A DNA stretch of 64,000 nucleotides. Source: Methylophaga sp. GTDB taxonomy: Bacteria > Pseudomonadota > Gammaproteobacteria > Nitrosococcales > Methylophagaceae. The notes beneath the pieces were generated by a model. That model was not told the origin of the DNA and did not search any database. It was given only the letters and a program-made list of their open reading frames with translations. Within the stretch, counting starts at the first letter, position 1, and every line of letters starts with the position of its first letter. Position numbers and translations under genes: made by a program. Of this stretch, positions 55,353 to 64,000 are shown one piece after another. The stretch spans positions 50,412-114,411 of the forward strand of contig NZSL01000013.1 of the NCBI GenBank assembly GCA_002696735.1, written 5' to 3'.

Positions 55353-56474
55353 TTGCATAGATTTTCTGCTTCGCAACTGTCTCTGGCATGTCAGCTGGCT
55401 CTGCAACGTATTCCGGGTGTTGGGCCAGCCACTTTTAACAAACTGCTACAGCAAGTTCATCAACCAGCTGATATTTTTCAAGCGCCAAGCTTATTAAAAG
55501 GTTTTGATCCAAAAATTGTCTCGGCGCTACAAACGCCAGATTGGGAGCAGGTTGAGCGAGATTTGGAATGGCTATCAGCTGATAATCGCCATGTCATCGA
55601 TCAACAACATCATCTTTATCCAGAGTTGCTTCAACAAATACCTGATCCTCCGGCTTTATTGTATGTTCAGGGGGATATCAATCTGCTTAACAACTGGCAG
55701 TTGGCGATTGTGGGTAGTCGTAACCCGACCGCTTCAGGCAGCGACACAGCATTTGAATTCGCGCGATACCTGGCTCAGGGCGATATTGTCATTACCAGTG
55801 GTTTGGCCACGGGTATTGATGCTGCCGCTCATAAAGGCGCTCTGGCAGCATCTGGCAAAACAATCGCGGTGATTGGTACCGGTTTGGATCGAGTGTATCC
55901 AGCATCACACAGAAATCTGGCACATCACATTGCCGAAGGGGGGGCGATTGTTTCTGAATTTCCATTAGGCACTTCACCCAAAGCGGAAAACTTTCCTCGC
56001 CGTAACCGTATTATAAGTGGTTTGAGCCTTGGCACTTTGGTTGTGGAGGCGGCAGTGAAAAGTGGCTCATTGATTACGGCCAGAATGGCTATGGAACAGA
56101 GTCGTGAAGTGTTTGCTATTCCTGGATCAATTCATAATCCATTATCCCGGGGCTGTCATCAGTTGATACGTGAGGGAGCAAAGCTGGTGGAAACGGCAAA
56201 TGACATTATTGAAGAACTGGGGGCCATTGCCGGGGTTGTTCCGCAAGCTTTGGAGAAACCGACCTCATTAGAGCAAGCATCGGTGCAAGCAGAATTGGAT
56301 AATGATTACCAGTTATTGTTTGAGTTTTTGGGTTATGACCCGATCCATATCGATATACTTATTGACAAAAGCGGATTGACGGCTGATGCCGTTTCATCCA
56401 TGCTGTTATTACTGGAGCTGCAAGGTCAGGTTGCTTCACTGCCTGGAGGACGTTACGTTCGAAACGGAACCTGA
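55353..56474 (+). CDS. dprA: DNA-processing protein DprA
   Basis: DprA loads RecA on incoming single-stranded DNA during transformation. The product of about 373 residues has a SAM-like N-terminal domain (LACQLALQRIPGVGPATFNKL), the Rossmann DNA-binding fold with AIVGSRNPTASGSD, SGLATGIDAAAHKGAL, FPRRNRIISGLSLGTLVVEA, and a C-terminal winged helix. The start is taken as TTG 55353, six bases after AGGA; an upstream TTG at 55317 overlaps the LysM gene. It is followed by smg and topA. Confidence 0.95.
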   Translation: MHRFSASQLSLACQLALQRIPGVGPATFNKLLQQVHQPADIFQAPSLLKGFDPKIVSALQTPDWEQVERDLEWLSADNRHVIDQQHHLYPELLQQIPDPPALLYVQGDINLLNNWQLAIVGSRNPTASGSDTAFEFARYLAQGDIVITSGLATGIDAAAHKGALAASGKTIAVIGTGLDRVYPASHRNLAHHIAEGGAIVSEFPLGTSPKAENFPRRNRIISGLSLGTLVVEAAVKSGSLITARMAMEQSREVFAIPGSIHNPLSRGCHQLIREGAKLVETANDIIEELGAIAGVVPQALEKPTSLEQASVQAELDNDYQLLFEFLGYDPIHIDILIDKSGLTADAVSSMLLLLELQGQVASLPGGRYVRNGT

Positions 56475-56497
56475 TCACGCCCACAACAGAGAAGCCG

Positions 56498-56965
56498 ATG
56501 AAAGAAAATGTAATTGATGTGTTGCTCTATCTGTTCGAAAACTATATCGATACAGAAAATAGCAGTCAGCCTGATAAAGATGTCCTGGAGCTTGAATTAG
56601 AACAGGTCGGCTTTCAGGAAATGGAAATACACAAAGCACTTGATTGGCTAGACAATATGACGGTAGTGGCTCCGCAGACAGACAATCCCAATACACATAT
56701 TCGTGTTTTCAGTGAGAGTGAAATAGAGCGTCTCGATATTCATTGTCGAGGCTATTTACTGTTTTTGGAACAGGTCGGTGTTTTGGATGTCGAAACTCGC
56801 GAAGTAGTTATTGAACGTGTATTGGCATTAGACAGCGAAGAAATTGATTTGGAACAGCTCAAGTGGGTCGTACTCATGGTGCTGTTTTATCAACCGGGCC
56901 GAGAAGTTGCTTATGCCTGGATGGAAGATCTGGTGTTTGAAGATTTGGAGGCGGTTATTCACTAA
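56498..56965 (+). CDS. smg: Smg family protein (DUF494)
   Basis: The 155-residue acidic helical protein starts MKENVIDVLLYLFENYID, the Smg/DUF494 hallmark. The function is unknown; the gene is conserved between dprA and topA in many gamma- and betaproteobacteria. No motif suggests an enzyme. Confidence 0.93.
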   Translation: MKENVIDVLLYLFENYIDTENSSQPDKDVLELELEQVGFQEMEIHKALDWLDNMTVVAPQTDNPNTHIRVFSESEIERLDIHCRGYLLFLEQVGVLDVETREVVIERVLALDSEEIDLEQLKWVVLMVLFYQPGREVAYAWMEDLVFEDLEAVIH

Positions 56966-56991
56966 ATCTGACCGCTCTTATTCTCCTTAAT

Positions 56992-57014
56992 ACTGCCCGT
57001 TTTACACGGGCAGT
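56992..57014 (+). terminator. Hairpin between smg and topA
   Basis: A perfect 9-base stem ACTGCCCGT / ACGGGCAGT with loop TTTAC, followed by GTTATTT. It is a moderate terminator or attenuator before topA. Confidence 0.5.
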
Positions 57015-57049
57015 GTTATTTAGAGCGTCTATTTTTGGTACAGGATTAT

Positions 57050-59332
57050 ATGGGAAAAAAACTCGTTATTGTTGAGTCTCCGGCCAAGGCCAAGACCATC
57101 AAAAAGTATCTGGGCAAAGATGTAGAAGTCTTGGCATCTTATGGTCATGTGAGAGATTTACAGCCCAAAGAAGGAGCCGTCGATCCGTCAAATGATTTTG
57201 CGATGAAATATCAAGTGATTGATCGCAACAGCAAACATGTCGAGGCGATTGCCAAGGCCATGAAAAAAGCTGACACGCTCTATCTGGCAACGGATCCGGA
57301 TCGTGAAGGAGAAGCAATCTCCTGGCATCTGTATGAGTTATTGAAAAAGAAGGGTGTGTTAAAAGATAAAGAAACCTTCCGTGTTGTTTTCCATGAGATC
57401 ACCAAACAGGCCGTTAATGATGCGGTAGCCAATCCACGCGAATTGTCGATGGATCTGGTTAACGCTCAGCAGGCACGCCGTGCGCTAGACTATCTGGTCG
57501 GCTTCACCCTTTCCCCGTTATTATGGAAGAAAGTACGTCGCGGCTTATCTGCTGGCCGGGTACAAAGTCCTGCGTTACGGATGATTGTCGAGCGTGAGCT
57601 GGAAATTGAAGCTTTCAAAGCTCAGGAATACTGGACCATTGAAGCAGATGCCACCGCTGAGAAAACCCCGTTTCAGGCGAAGTTAACCCACTATAAAAAT
57701 GAGAAGCTGAGCCAGTTCAGCATCGGTCATACCGAGCAAGCTGAGGATGTCGTTTCGACATTAACAAAAGCGGCTGAAGGTAAACTGCTAGTTACCCACG
57801 TTGAGAAAAAACAACGCAAGCGTAATCCTGCAGCACCATTTACTACCTCTACCTTGCAACAGGAAGCCTCCCGTAAGCTGGGGTTTGGCGCTCAGCGCAC
57901 GATGAGTGTGGCACAGCAATTATACGAGGGTGTTGATACCGGTGAGGGTGCAGAAGGTTTAATCACCTACATGCGTACTGACTCTGTGTCGCTGGCGGCA
58001 GAAGCGATTGAAGAAATTCGCATGTTTATCGGTCAGCGCTATGGGGCGAAATCGGTACCAGGCAAACCGCAGGAATACAAAACCAAATCCAAAAATGCCC
58101 AGGAAGCGCATGAGGCAATAAGACCAACCTCAGTTTTACGCACGCCGGATGAAATGAAAGCATATTTATCCGTCGATCAACACAAACTTTATAACCTGAT
58201 ATGGCAGCGTACATTAGCCAGTCAGATGATCCACGCGACTTTGAATACCGTTGCCGTGGATCTGGGCTGTGGTAAGGGCAATACCTTCCGCGCCAATGGT
58301 TCTACCGTGGTAAACCCGGGTTTCATGAGTGTTTATCTGGAAGGGAAGGATGATACCAAGGGTGACAAAGATGAAAATATCCTGCCGCCGATGGAAGTCG
58401 GAGAGGTTGTAGATCTAGTCGCCATTCGCCCTGAACAGCACTTTACCGAGCCACCACCAAGATACAGTGAGGCCAGTCTGGTCAGAAGTCTGGAAGAACA
58501 TGATATTGGTCGTCCTTCGACCTATGCCAGCATCATCTCTACATTATTGCAGCGTGAATATGTTGAGTTGATTAACAAACGTTTTCACCCCACCGATGTG
58601 GGACGTGTTGTCGGCAAGTTTCTGGTTCAGCATTTTACCCGTTATGTGGACTATGACTTTACTGCCAAATTGGAAGATGATCTGGATGCGGTGTCGCGGG
58701 GTGAAGCCGAGTGGATTCCTTTATTACGCAATTTCTGGGGACCATTTAAAGAGCAGGTTGAAACCAAGGATAAAGAAGTCCAGCGTAGCGATGTCACTCA
58801 GGAACTGCTGGATGAAGATTGTCCTAAATGTGGTAAAAAACTATCCAGCAGGTTAGGCCGCAGTGGCCGGTTTATCGGCTGTACCGGTTATCCGGAATGC
58901 GATTACACCCGCAATATTGATGGTGAAGAAACCACCGCGAGTGAGCCGGAAGTGGTTGAAGGGCGTAAATGCCCGAAATGTGAATCGGATTTGTGGGTAC
59001 GTACAGGTAAATACGGTAAATTTATCGGCTGTAGCAGTTACCCGAAATGCAAACACATTGAATCACTGGAGCAGCCTGAAAATACTGGCGTTGAATGCCC
59101 CAAATGTAATAAGGGCGAAATCCTGACGCGCAAGTCACGCCGAGGCAAAGTGTTTTATTCTTGCTCGGAATATCCGACCTGCGACTATGCATTATGGAAC
59201 GAACCGATCAAAGAAGCCTGTCCAAATTGTCAGTGGCCGATATTGACCATTAAGACAACCAAGAGCAAAGGCACCGAAAAAGTCTGTCCGCAGAAGGATT
59301 GTGGCTTTAGTGAGAAAGTGGAAAGCGCTTAA
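57050..59332 (+). CDS. topA: DNA topoisomerase I
   Basis: TopA relaxes negative supercoils. The 760-residue type IA enzyme has the Toprim domain (LVIVESPAKAKTIKKYLG and DPDREGEAISWHL), the active-site Tyr in GLITYMRTDSVSL (about residue 306), the EAIRPT motif, and four C-terminal tetracysteine zinc motifs (starting CPKCGKKLS, CPKCESDLW, CPKCNKGEI and CPNCQWPI). ATG 57050 is preceded by AGGA at the right distance and gives the standard MGKKLVIVESPAKA; 57035 is an alternative. Confidence 0.97.
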   Translation: MGKKLVIVESPAKAKTIKKYLGKDVEVLASYGHVRDLQPKEGAVDPSNDFAMKYQVIDRNSKHVEAIAKAMKKADTLYLATDPDREGEAISWHLYELLKKKGVLKDKETFRVVFHEITKQAVNDAVANPRELSMDLVNAQQARRALDYLVGFTLSPLLWKKVRRGLSAGRVQSPALRMIVERELEIEAFKAQEYWTIEADATAEKTPFQAKLTHYKNEKLSQFSIGHTEQAEDVVSTLTKAAEGKLLVTHVEKKQRKRNPAAPFTTSTLQQEASRKLGFGAQRTMSVAQQLYEGVDTGEGAEGLITYMRTDSVSLAAEAIEEIRMFIGQRYGAKSVPGKPQEYKTKSKNAQEAHEAIRPTSVLRTPDEMKAYLSVDQHKLYNLIWQRTLASQMIHATLNTVAVDLGCGKGNTFRANGSTVVNPGFMSVYLEGKDDTKGDKDENILPPMEVGEVVDLVAIRPEQHFTEPPPRYSEASLVRSLEEHDIGRPSTYASIISTLLQREYVELINKRFHPTDVGRVVGKFLVQHFTRYVDYDFTAKLEDDLDAVSRGEAEWIPLLRNFWGPFKEQVETKDKEVQRSDVTQELLDEDCPKCGKKLSSRLGRSGRFIGCTGYPECDYTRNIDGEETTASEPEVVEGRKCPKCESDLWVRTGKYGKFIGCSSYPKCKHIESLEQPENTGVECPKCNKGEILTRKSRRGKVFYSCSEYPTCDYALWNEPIKEACPNCQWPILTIKTTKSKGTEKVCPQKDCGFSEKVESA

Positions 59333-59335
59333 CAA

Positions 59336-59366
59336 TAAAAAGGGACGCGAAAACGTCCCTTTTTTA
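59336..59366. terminator. Bidirectional terminator after topA
   Basis: Stem AAAAGGGACG / CGTCCCTTTT with loop CGAAAA, T-run on the right and A-run on the left, between the convergent topA and SelW-like genes. Confidence 0.9.
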
Positions 59367-59384
59367 ATTCACCAAAGTGGCATT

Positions 59385-59660
59385 TTAGTTTTTCCGATCC
59401 GAATGACCTAAATCCTGCTCAGGGGCAATTATGTCGCGGACCCGCTGCTTTAACTCCGTAATTTCCGGGAAACGGCCTTCTTGTTTTCTAGACCAGGCCA
59501 ACTGATTGTCTGCTGTAACCTCAAAAGTACCGCCGGTACTCGGTTTAAGTGTTAATTCTGCAATCTCTCCATCAAAGGTGCTGAGCAACTCCTGCGCCAT
59601 CCAGGCCGCACGGAGCATCCATCGACATTGGGTACAGTAAACAATGGTAACGCTATGCAT
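59385..59660 (-). CDS. SelT/SelW/SelH (Rdx) family selenoprotein-like protein
   Basis: The 91-residue thioredoxin-like protein has the Rdx signature VTIVYCTQCRW with C-x2-C in place of C-x2-U, then the block GEIAELTLKPSTGGTFEV and GRFPEITELKQRVRD. It is a cytoplasmic redox protein of unknown partner. Its start overlaps the purK stop, so it is in the purEK run. Confidence 0.92.
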   Translation of the reverse strand: MHSVTIVYCTQCRWMLRAAWMAQELLSTFDGEIAELTLKPSTGGTFEVTADNQLAWSRKQEGRFPEITELKQRVRDIIAPEQDLGHSDRKN

Positions 59661-60790
59661 TAATCTGCCTTGATGTCGTCAAACACCATATTGGCGGATT
59701 GCATTGCCAATTCAGGAGTGTCCGCCAGAACATTAAAGTGGCCCATCTTGCGTCCAGCACGGGCTTCTCTCTTGCCATACAAATGCAGTTTAATATCTGG
59801 TTTATTGAGTAGCTTATCCCAGCCAGGTTGACTGTTTCCCCATACATCACCCAGTAGATTAATCATCACCACAGGGGATATTAATTTGGAGCTTCCAGCG
59901 GGTAAACCGCATAACATGCGTACCTGTTGTTCAAATTGTGAGGTTCTGCAGGCATCCAGTGTGTAATGACCCGAATTATGCGGACGAGGGGCAATTTCAT
60001 TGGCAATTATTTCGCCTTGCTTGGAAACGAAAAACTCAACTGCCATAGTGCCAACGTAATCAAGTCCATCAGCAATTTTACTGGCCATTTCAATAGCAGC
60101 ATGTTGCTGTGTTTCAGCGGCAGCACTAGGCACAGTGGTTGAATGTAAAATTCCGTTGATGTGGACATTTTCTGCGACCGGGAAAGCGGTGATCTGACCA
60201 TCTTCACCACGCGCCAGAACAACCGAAATCTCACGCTCCAAATCGATTCGCTGTTCCAGCACACATTCTTTTTGGCCTAAAGCCTCAAAAGCTTCATAAG
60301 CAGCCTGTAAATCCTCACAAACAATCTGACCTTTTCCGTCATAGCCAAAGGTTGCGACTTTAAGAATGGCCGGGAATTTAATCTGAGTGCTGATATCAGC
60401 AAAATCATCCCGATGGGTTATGCGGACAAACGGCACGGTGGCAATGCCTTGCGCACGAATAAAGTTTTTCTCTGTATTGCGGTTTTGCGTGCTGGCCAGA
60501 GCAGATGAGGAGGGGTGCACAACAGTACGTTTTTCGAGAAAGGCCAGGGTGCTGGCCGGAATATTCTCAAACTCGGTAGTGATTGCTGCACAATGCTGAG
60601 CCAGCTCGGTCAAGGCGGCTTCATCAGTGTAAGCGGAACAGATATGCTGATCAGCGATAATTCCGGCAGGACTGTTTTTGTCTGGATCCAGCACAATAAC
60701 TTTGTAGCCCATCGTCTGGGCCGCGGTGGTAAACATGCGGCCCAACTGACCGCCGCCAAGCATTCCTAATGTGGCACCTGGTAAAATCAT
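59660..60790 (-). CDS. purK: N5-carboxyaminoimidazole ribonucleotide synthase
   Basis: PurK carboxylates AIR with ATP and bicarbonate. The 376-residue ATP-grasp enzyme starts ILPGATLGMLGGGQLGRMF, with the ATP-binding loop FGYDGKGQ and the C-terminal ATP-grasp residues EIAPRPHNSGHYTLDA. It lies 14 bases after purE on the minus strand. Confidence 0.96.
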   Translation of the reverse strand: MILPGATLGMLGGGQLGRMFTTAAQTMGYKVIVLDPDKNSPAGIIADQHICSAYTDEAALTELAQHCAAITTEFENIPASTLAFLEKRTVVHPSSSALASTQNRNTEKNFIRAQGIATVPFVRITHRDDFADISTQIKFPAILKVATFGYDGKGQIVCEDLQAAYEAFEALGQKECVLEQRIDLEREISVVLARGEDGQITAFPVAENVHINGILHSTTVPSAAAETQQHAAIEMASKIADGLDYVGTMAVEFFVSKQGEIIANEIAPRPHNSGHYTLDACRTSQFEQQVRMLCGLPAGSSKLISPVVMINLLGDVWGNSQPGWDKLLNKPDIKLHLYGKREARAGRKMGHFNVLADTPELAMQSANMVFDDIKAD

Positions 60791-60804
60791 CTACATCCTC
60801 AGTT

Positions 60805-61299
60805 CTATGCTAATGGGGGAAGTGTCATATCCAGCACGGCCTGATGCTGGTTTTTGCGGAACTGTTCCAGTTTTGCTGCCAGTTTTGTGTCATGAATTGC
60901 CAGCTGGGCAATAGCAAACAAAGCAGCATTTGCAGCGCCAGCTTCACCAATGGCAAAGGTAGCAACCGGAATACCTTTAGGCATTTGTACAATGGATAAA
61001 AGAGAGTCCTGGCCTTTGAGGTAACGCGAAGGAACCGGAACACCGAGTACCGGGACTAATGTGTTCGCCGCGAGCATACCTGGCAAATGGGCGGCTCCAC
61101 CAGCTCCCGCGATGATGCAGCTTAACCCTTTACTTTTAGCCGTTTTGGCATATTCGGTCAGCAGATCGGGGGTTCGGTGAGCAGATACAACCTGAGTTTC
61201 GTAGGCAACGCCAAAAGCTTCAAGTTGTTCAACGGCTTTTTGCATGACTGGCCAGTCACTATTACTGCCCATCACTACGCCTACCAGTGGTTTGTCCAT
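60805..61299 (-). CDS. purE: N5-CAIR mutase
   Basis: PurE converts N5-CAIR to CAIR. The 164-residue class I enzyme has [14 protein letters not shown] at the N-terminus, [11 protein letters not shown], and [45 protein letters not shown] split across residues 60-110 with the catalytic His and substrate loops. It is first in purE-purK-SelW-like. Confidence 0.97.
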   Translation of the reverse strand: MDKPLVGVVMGSNSDWPVMQKAVEQLEAFGVAYETQVVSAHRTPDLLTEYAKTAKSKGLSCIIAGAGGAAHLPGMLAANTLVPVLGVPVPSRYLKGQDSLLSIVQMPKGIPVATFAIGEAGAANAALFAIAQLAIHDTKLAAKLEQFRKNQHQAVLDMTLPPLA

Positions 61300-61402
61300 T
61301 GTTAGTCCGATTGTTTGTCAGAAAAGCAGTGCATTTTAGCTATTTTATTGAAAATAGGAAAATTTACTGCTGTTGGTTGTTGTCAAAAAAATGCAGCTAG
61401 AA

Positions 61403-61431
61403 TTGAATGGTACCGGATCAATCGTTATACT
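61403..61431 (+). promoter_or_regulatory. Promoter of gltB
   Basis: TTGAAT (61403-61408) and TATACT (61426-61431) are spaced by 17 bases, a good sigma-70 promoter. Transcription would start near 61438 and give a leader of about 110 bases with a CCGGT / ACCGG hairpin at 61489-61504. Confidence 0.65.
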
Positions 61432-61547
61432 AGGTGATCCTTTCTGCCGTGTTTTTGTGCGACGCTCCTCAGTTTAGACATAGCTGTGCCGGTTTAACTA
61501 CCGGAGTGGAGCTGCGACGGCGCTAACAAACGATGAAGGTATGTGAC

Positions 61548-64000
61548 GTGAGTCAGCCAACAGAACTAACACAAGGTCTTTACAGACCTGAATTTGAGCG
61601 CGATAACTGCGGATTCGGACTTATTGCTCAGATGGATGGTAAACCCAGTCACTGGCTTGTTAAGACAGCCATTGAAGCACTGGGTAACCTGACCCATCGT
61701 GGTGCAATCGGTGCGGATGGCAAAACCGGCGACGGTTGTGGTTTATTGCTAAAAAAACCTGACAGCTTTTTTAAAGCTATTGCCGAAGAGCTTGGCTTTT
61801 CGCTGGCAAAGCGCTATGCAGTGGGTATGGTATTTCTGTCACAGGACGACACTAAAGCACAGTTAGCGCAGGACGCAGTTACCGCAAAACTCATCGAACA
61901 AGGCCTGCAAATCGCTGGCTGGCGTGAAGTGCCCGTTGAACCTGAAGCAGCATGTGGTCAGGAAGCCCTGCGGCTGCTACCGAAGATGCGCCATGTATTT
62001 GTTAATGCTGGCGAGTCTATGGATGATGCGGCATTTGAACGCAATCTATATATCGCGCGCCGTAAAGCTGAAAAAGCCATTACAGACGATAAAGATTTCT
62101 ACATTCCAAGCCTGTCATCACAAGTGGTGTCTTATAAAGGCCTGGTAATGCCTTCATATTTGCCAGTGTTTTATAAAGATCTCAGTGATGAACGCATGGA
62201 AACTGCGATTTGTGTGTTCCATCAGCGTTTCTCTACCAATACCTGGCCGCAATGGCGTCTGGCTCAGCCATTCCGTTATCTCGCACACAATGGCGAAATC
62301 AATACTGTTCAAGGCAACCGGAACTGGGCCTTGGCGCGTGGTGCAAAATTTGCCACCTCGTTAATCGAGAATATGGAAGATATCCGCCCATTAGTTGGCA
62401 CCAGCGGTTCTGACTCATCCAGTATGGATAATATGCTGGAAGCCTTGTTAGCTGGTGGCGTAAGCATGTTCCGTGCAATGCGTTTACTGATCCCACCTGC
62501 TTGGCAGAATGATCCCACTATGGATGCTGACCTCAAGGCATTCTATGATTTTAATTCCATGCATATGGAACCATGGGATGGTCCAGCGGGTGTAGTTATC
62601 ACTGATGGTCGTTATGCAGCATGTACCTTGGACCGTAATGGTTTGCGTCCAGCCCGTTATGTAATTACCAAAGACCGTCATATTACGTTGGCTTCTGAAG
62701 TAGGCGTGTACAACTATCAGCCGGAAGATGTGGTTGAAAAGGGACGACTGAAACCTGGTCAGATGCTGGCGGTAGATACCCAGACCGGTGAATTGTTGAT
62801 GCCTGAAGATATCAACAATATGCTCAAAAAAGCACAGCCATACCGCGAGTGGCTGGATAATAATCTGCAGCGTCTTCACGACACAGAGAAAGATGACGAG
62901 CATACATTGCCTGCAATTCAGGGCGATGAGCTGGATATCTATGAAAAAATGTTCGGCGTCAGTTTTGAAGAACGTGATCAGGTCATTCGTGTATTAGGTG
63001 AGCTTGGTCAGGAAGCAACCGGATCAATGGGTGATGATAGCCCGTTTGCGGTGATGTCTGAGAAAGTCCGTTCACTGTATGACTATTTCCGTCAACAGTT
63101 TGCCCAGGTCACCAATCCACCTATCGATCCATTACGTGAAAACATCGTCATGTCTCTGGAGACGTGTATTGGTGAAGAGCGTAACCTGTTTGAAGAAGGT
63201 GAAGACCATGCCCAGCGTGTGGTACTTGATTCGCCTGTATTAACCGAAAAACTGTTTAATCAGATCCTCAAGCTCGGCGATAACGATCCTGAATACAAAT
63301 CTTACCGTATCTCTCTGAATTATCAGCCTGAAATAGGTTTGGAAAAAGCGATTGATAACATTTGTGCTGATGCAGAAAATGCCGTGCGTGATGGCAATGT
63401 CGTATTAGTACTAAGTGACCGTGATATTTCCAAAGACACATTGCCGGTGCATGCTTTACTGGCAACCGGTGCGGTGCATCAGCATCTGATTAAAGCTGGT
63501 TTACGCTGTGATGCAAATATCATCGTTGAAACCGCGACAGCTCGTGATCCACATCACTTCGGTGTATTGCTGGGCTATGGTGCGACGGCAATTTATCCTT
63601 ATCTTGCCTATGCCTGCCTGCAGGATCTGCGTGCCACCAATGAAATCAGAGATGTCGAACATGCCGAGTTATGTCGTCATTATCGTAAGGGCATAAATAA
63701 AGGTTTATTCAAAATCACCTCGAAAATGGGCATCTCGACAATTGCCAGCTATCGTGGGGCACAATTGTTTGAAATCGTTGGCCTGAATGATGCTGTTGTC
63801 GACAAGTGTTTTACTGCGACAACCAGTCGCGTGAATGGTGCTGATTTTGATGCGTTACATAACGATCAGTTACAGCTGAATAAACTGGCTTGGAATCAAC
63901 GTAAAAAACGCGATCAAGGTGGTTTGCTGAAATTCATCCATGGCGGTGAGTACCATGCTTATAACCCGGATGTAATTGGCACCTTACAGAAAGCGGTTCA
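61548..64000 (+). CDS. gltB: Glutamate synthase large subunit, 5' part (runs off the window)
   Basis: GltB makes glutamate from 2-oxoglutarate and glutamine with NADPH. The open frame runs from GTG 61548 to the end without a stop: about 817 codons of roughly 1480. After a short propeptide (MSQPTELTQGLYRPEFERDN) the nucleophile Cys21 starts CGFGLIAQM. It continues through LTHRGAIGADGKTGDGCG and FHQRFSTNTWPQW in the amidotransferase domain, then the central domain, and KFIHGGEYHAYNPDVIGTL at the edge. The GTG is chosen because AAGGT stands seven bases upstream; ATG 61533, in frame, would add five residues. Confidence 0.96.
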   Translation, partial: MSQPTELTQGLYRPEFERDNCGFGLIAQMDGKPSHWLVKTAIEALGNLTHRGAIGADGKTGDGCGLLLKKPDSFFKAIAEELGFSLAKRYAVGMVFLSQDDTKAQLAQDAVTAKLIEQGLQIAGWREVPVEPEAACGQEALRLLPKMRHVFVNAGESMDDAAFERNLYIARRKAEKAITDDKDFYIPSLSSQVVSYKGLVMPSYLPVFYKDLSDERMETAICVFHQRFSTNTWPQWRLAQPFRYLAHNGEINTVQGNRNWALARGAKFATSLIENMEDIRPLVGTSGSDSSSMDNMLEALLAGGVSMFRAMRLLIPPAWQNDPTMDADLKAFYDFNSMHMEPWDGPAGVVITDGRYAACTLDRNGLRPARYVITKDRHITLASEVGVYNYQPEDVVEKGRLKPGQMLAVDTQTGELLMPEDINNMLKKAQPYREWLDNNLQRLHDTEKDDEHTLPAIQGDELDIYEKMFGVSFEERDQVIRVLGELGQEATGSMGDDSPFAVMSEKVRSLYDYFRQQFAQVTNPPIDPLRENIVMSLETCIGEERNLFEEGEDHAQRVVLDSPVLTEKLFNQILKLGDNDPEYKSYRISLNYQPEIGLEKAIDNICADAENAVRDGNVVLVLSDRDISKDTLPVHALLATGAVHQHLIKAGLRCDANIIVETATARDPHHFGVLLGYGATAIYPYLAYACLQDLRATNEIRDVEHAELCRHYRKGINKGLFKITSKMGISTIASYRGAQLFEIVGLNDAVVDKCFTATTSRVNGADFDALHNDQLQLNKLAWNQRKKRDQGGLLKFIHGGEYHAYNPDVIGTLQKAV

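Noticed and set aside
61924-63696. Several short frames of 60-75 codons on both strands at the right end
   Set aside because: They lie inside the open gltB frame, which runs off the window without a stop; they are out-of-frame or antisense shadows.

Overview
The window looks like chromosomal DNA of a methylotrophic gammaproteobacterium, most likely close to Methylophaga. The best marker is a four-gene formyltransferase/hydrolase operon (fhcB-A-D-C, 20.0-24.7 kb) for tetrahydromethanopterin-linked formaldehyde oxidation. Protein similarity throughout is gammaproteobacterial: Fnr/OmpW, an unfused hisB, the rsmB-fmt-def block, and a catalytically dead PyrC' beside pyrB. Base composition looks fairly even. 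I see no insertion sequence, phage or CRISPR array. The genus is an inference.

Layout, left half. 0-1.6 kb: ompW behind an FNR-box promoter, and fnr. 1.7-6.9 kb: hisB-H-A-F-I-E, a HIT protein and tatABC in one tight run. 6.9-7.5 kb: two small genes on the minus strand. 7.7-12.9 kb: an orphan periplasmic-binding lipoprotein directly coupled to a 1325-residue PAS-GGDEF-EAL protein, then a small conserved gene. 12.9-15.1 kb: folA and a Na/Pi-type transporter. 15.1-15.3 kb: an unusual non-coding segment with five DnaA boxes and an AT-rich stretch. 15.3-20 kb: priA, argS and a SPOR protein. 20-27 kb: the fhc operon, fructose-1,6-bisphosphatase, a dienelactone-hydrolase-like protein and an HD-GYP protein.

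Layout, right half. 27.5-34.9 kb: envelope genes (MAPEG, lipocalin, RND pump and adaptor, AI-2E-family permease, MgtC). 35-40.3 kb: a metal-flavoured accessory patch with two pseudoazurin-like cupredoxins around two small secreted proteins and a TonB-dependent receptor. 40.45 kb: tRNA-Asp. 41-47 kb: HAD hydrolase, DUF3012 lipoprotein, pyrC'-pyrB-pyrR-ruvX-yqgE and trkA. 47-53.8 kb: an NtrX/NtrY-like pair with a degenerate ATPase domain in the regulator, DUF4390, rsmB, fmt and def. 53.8-59.3 kb: a small cytochrome c, LysM protein, dprA, smg and topA. 59.4-61.3 kb: a SelW-like protein, purK and purE. 61.5 kb to the end: the 5' part of gltB, which runs off the window.

How it fits together. The fhc operon supplies formate from C1 units; fbp, his, pur, pyr and gltB are core anabolism. 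Cyclic-di-GMP signalling appears twice (7.7-12.6 and 26.7 kb). Points worth following up are the DnaA-box cluster before priA, the orphan binding protein paired with the c-di-GMP enzyme, the cupredoxin/TonB patch, and the NtrX-like regulator without GAFTGA.
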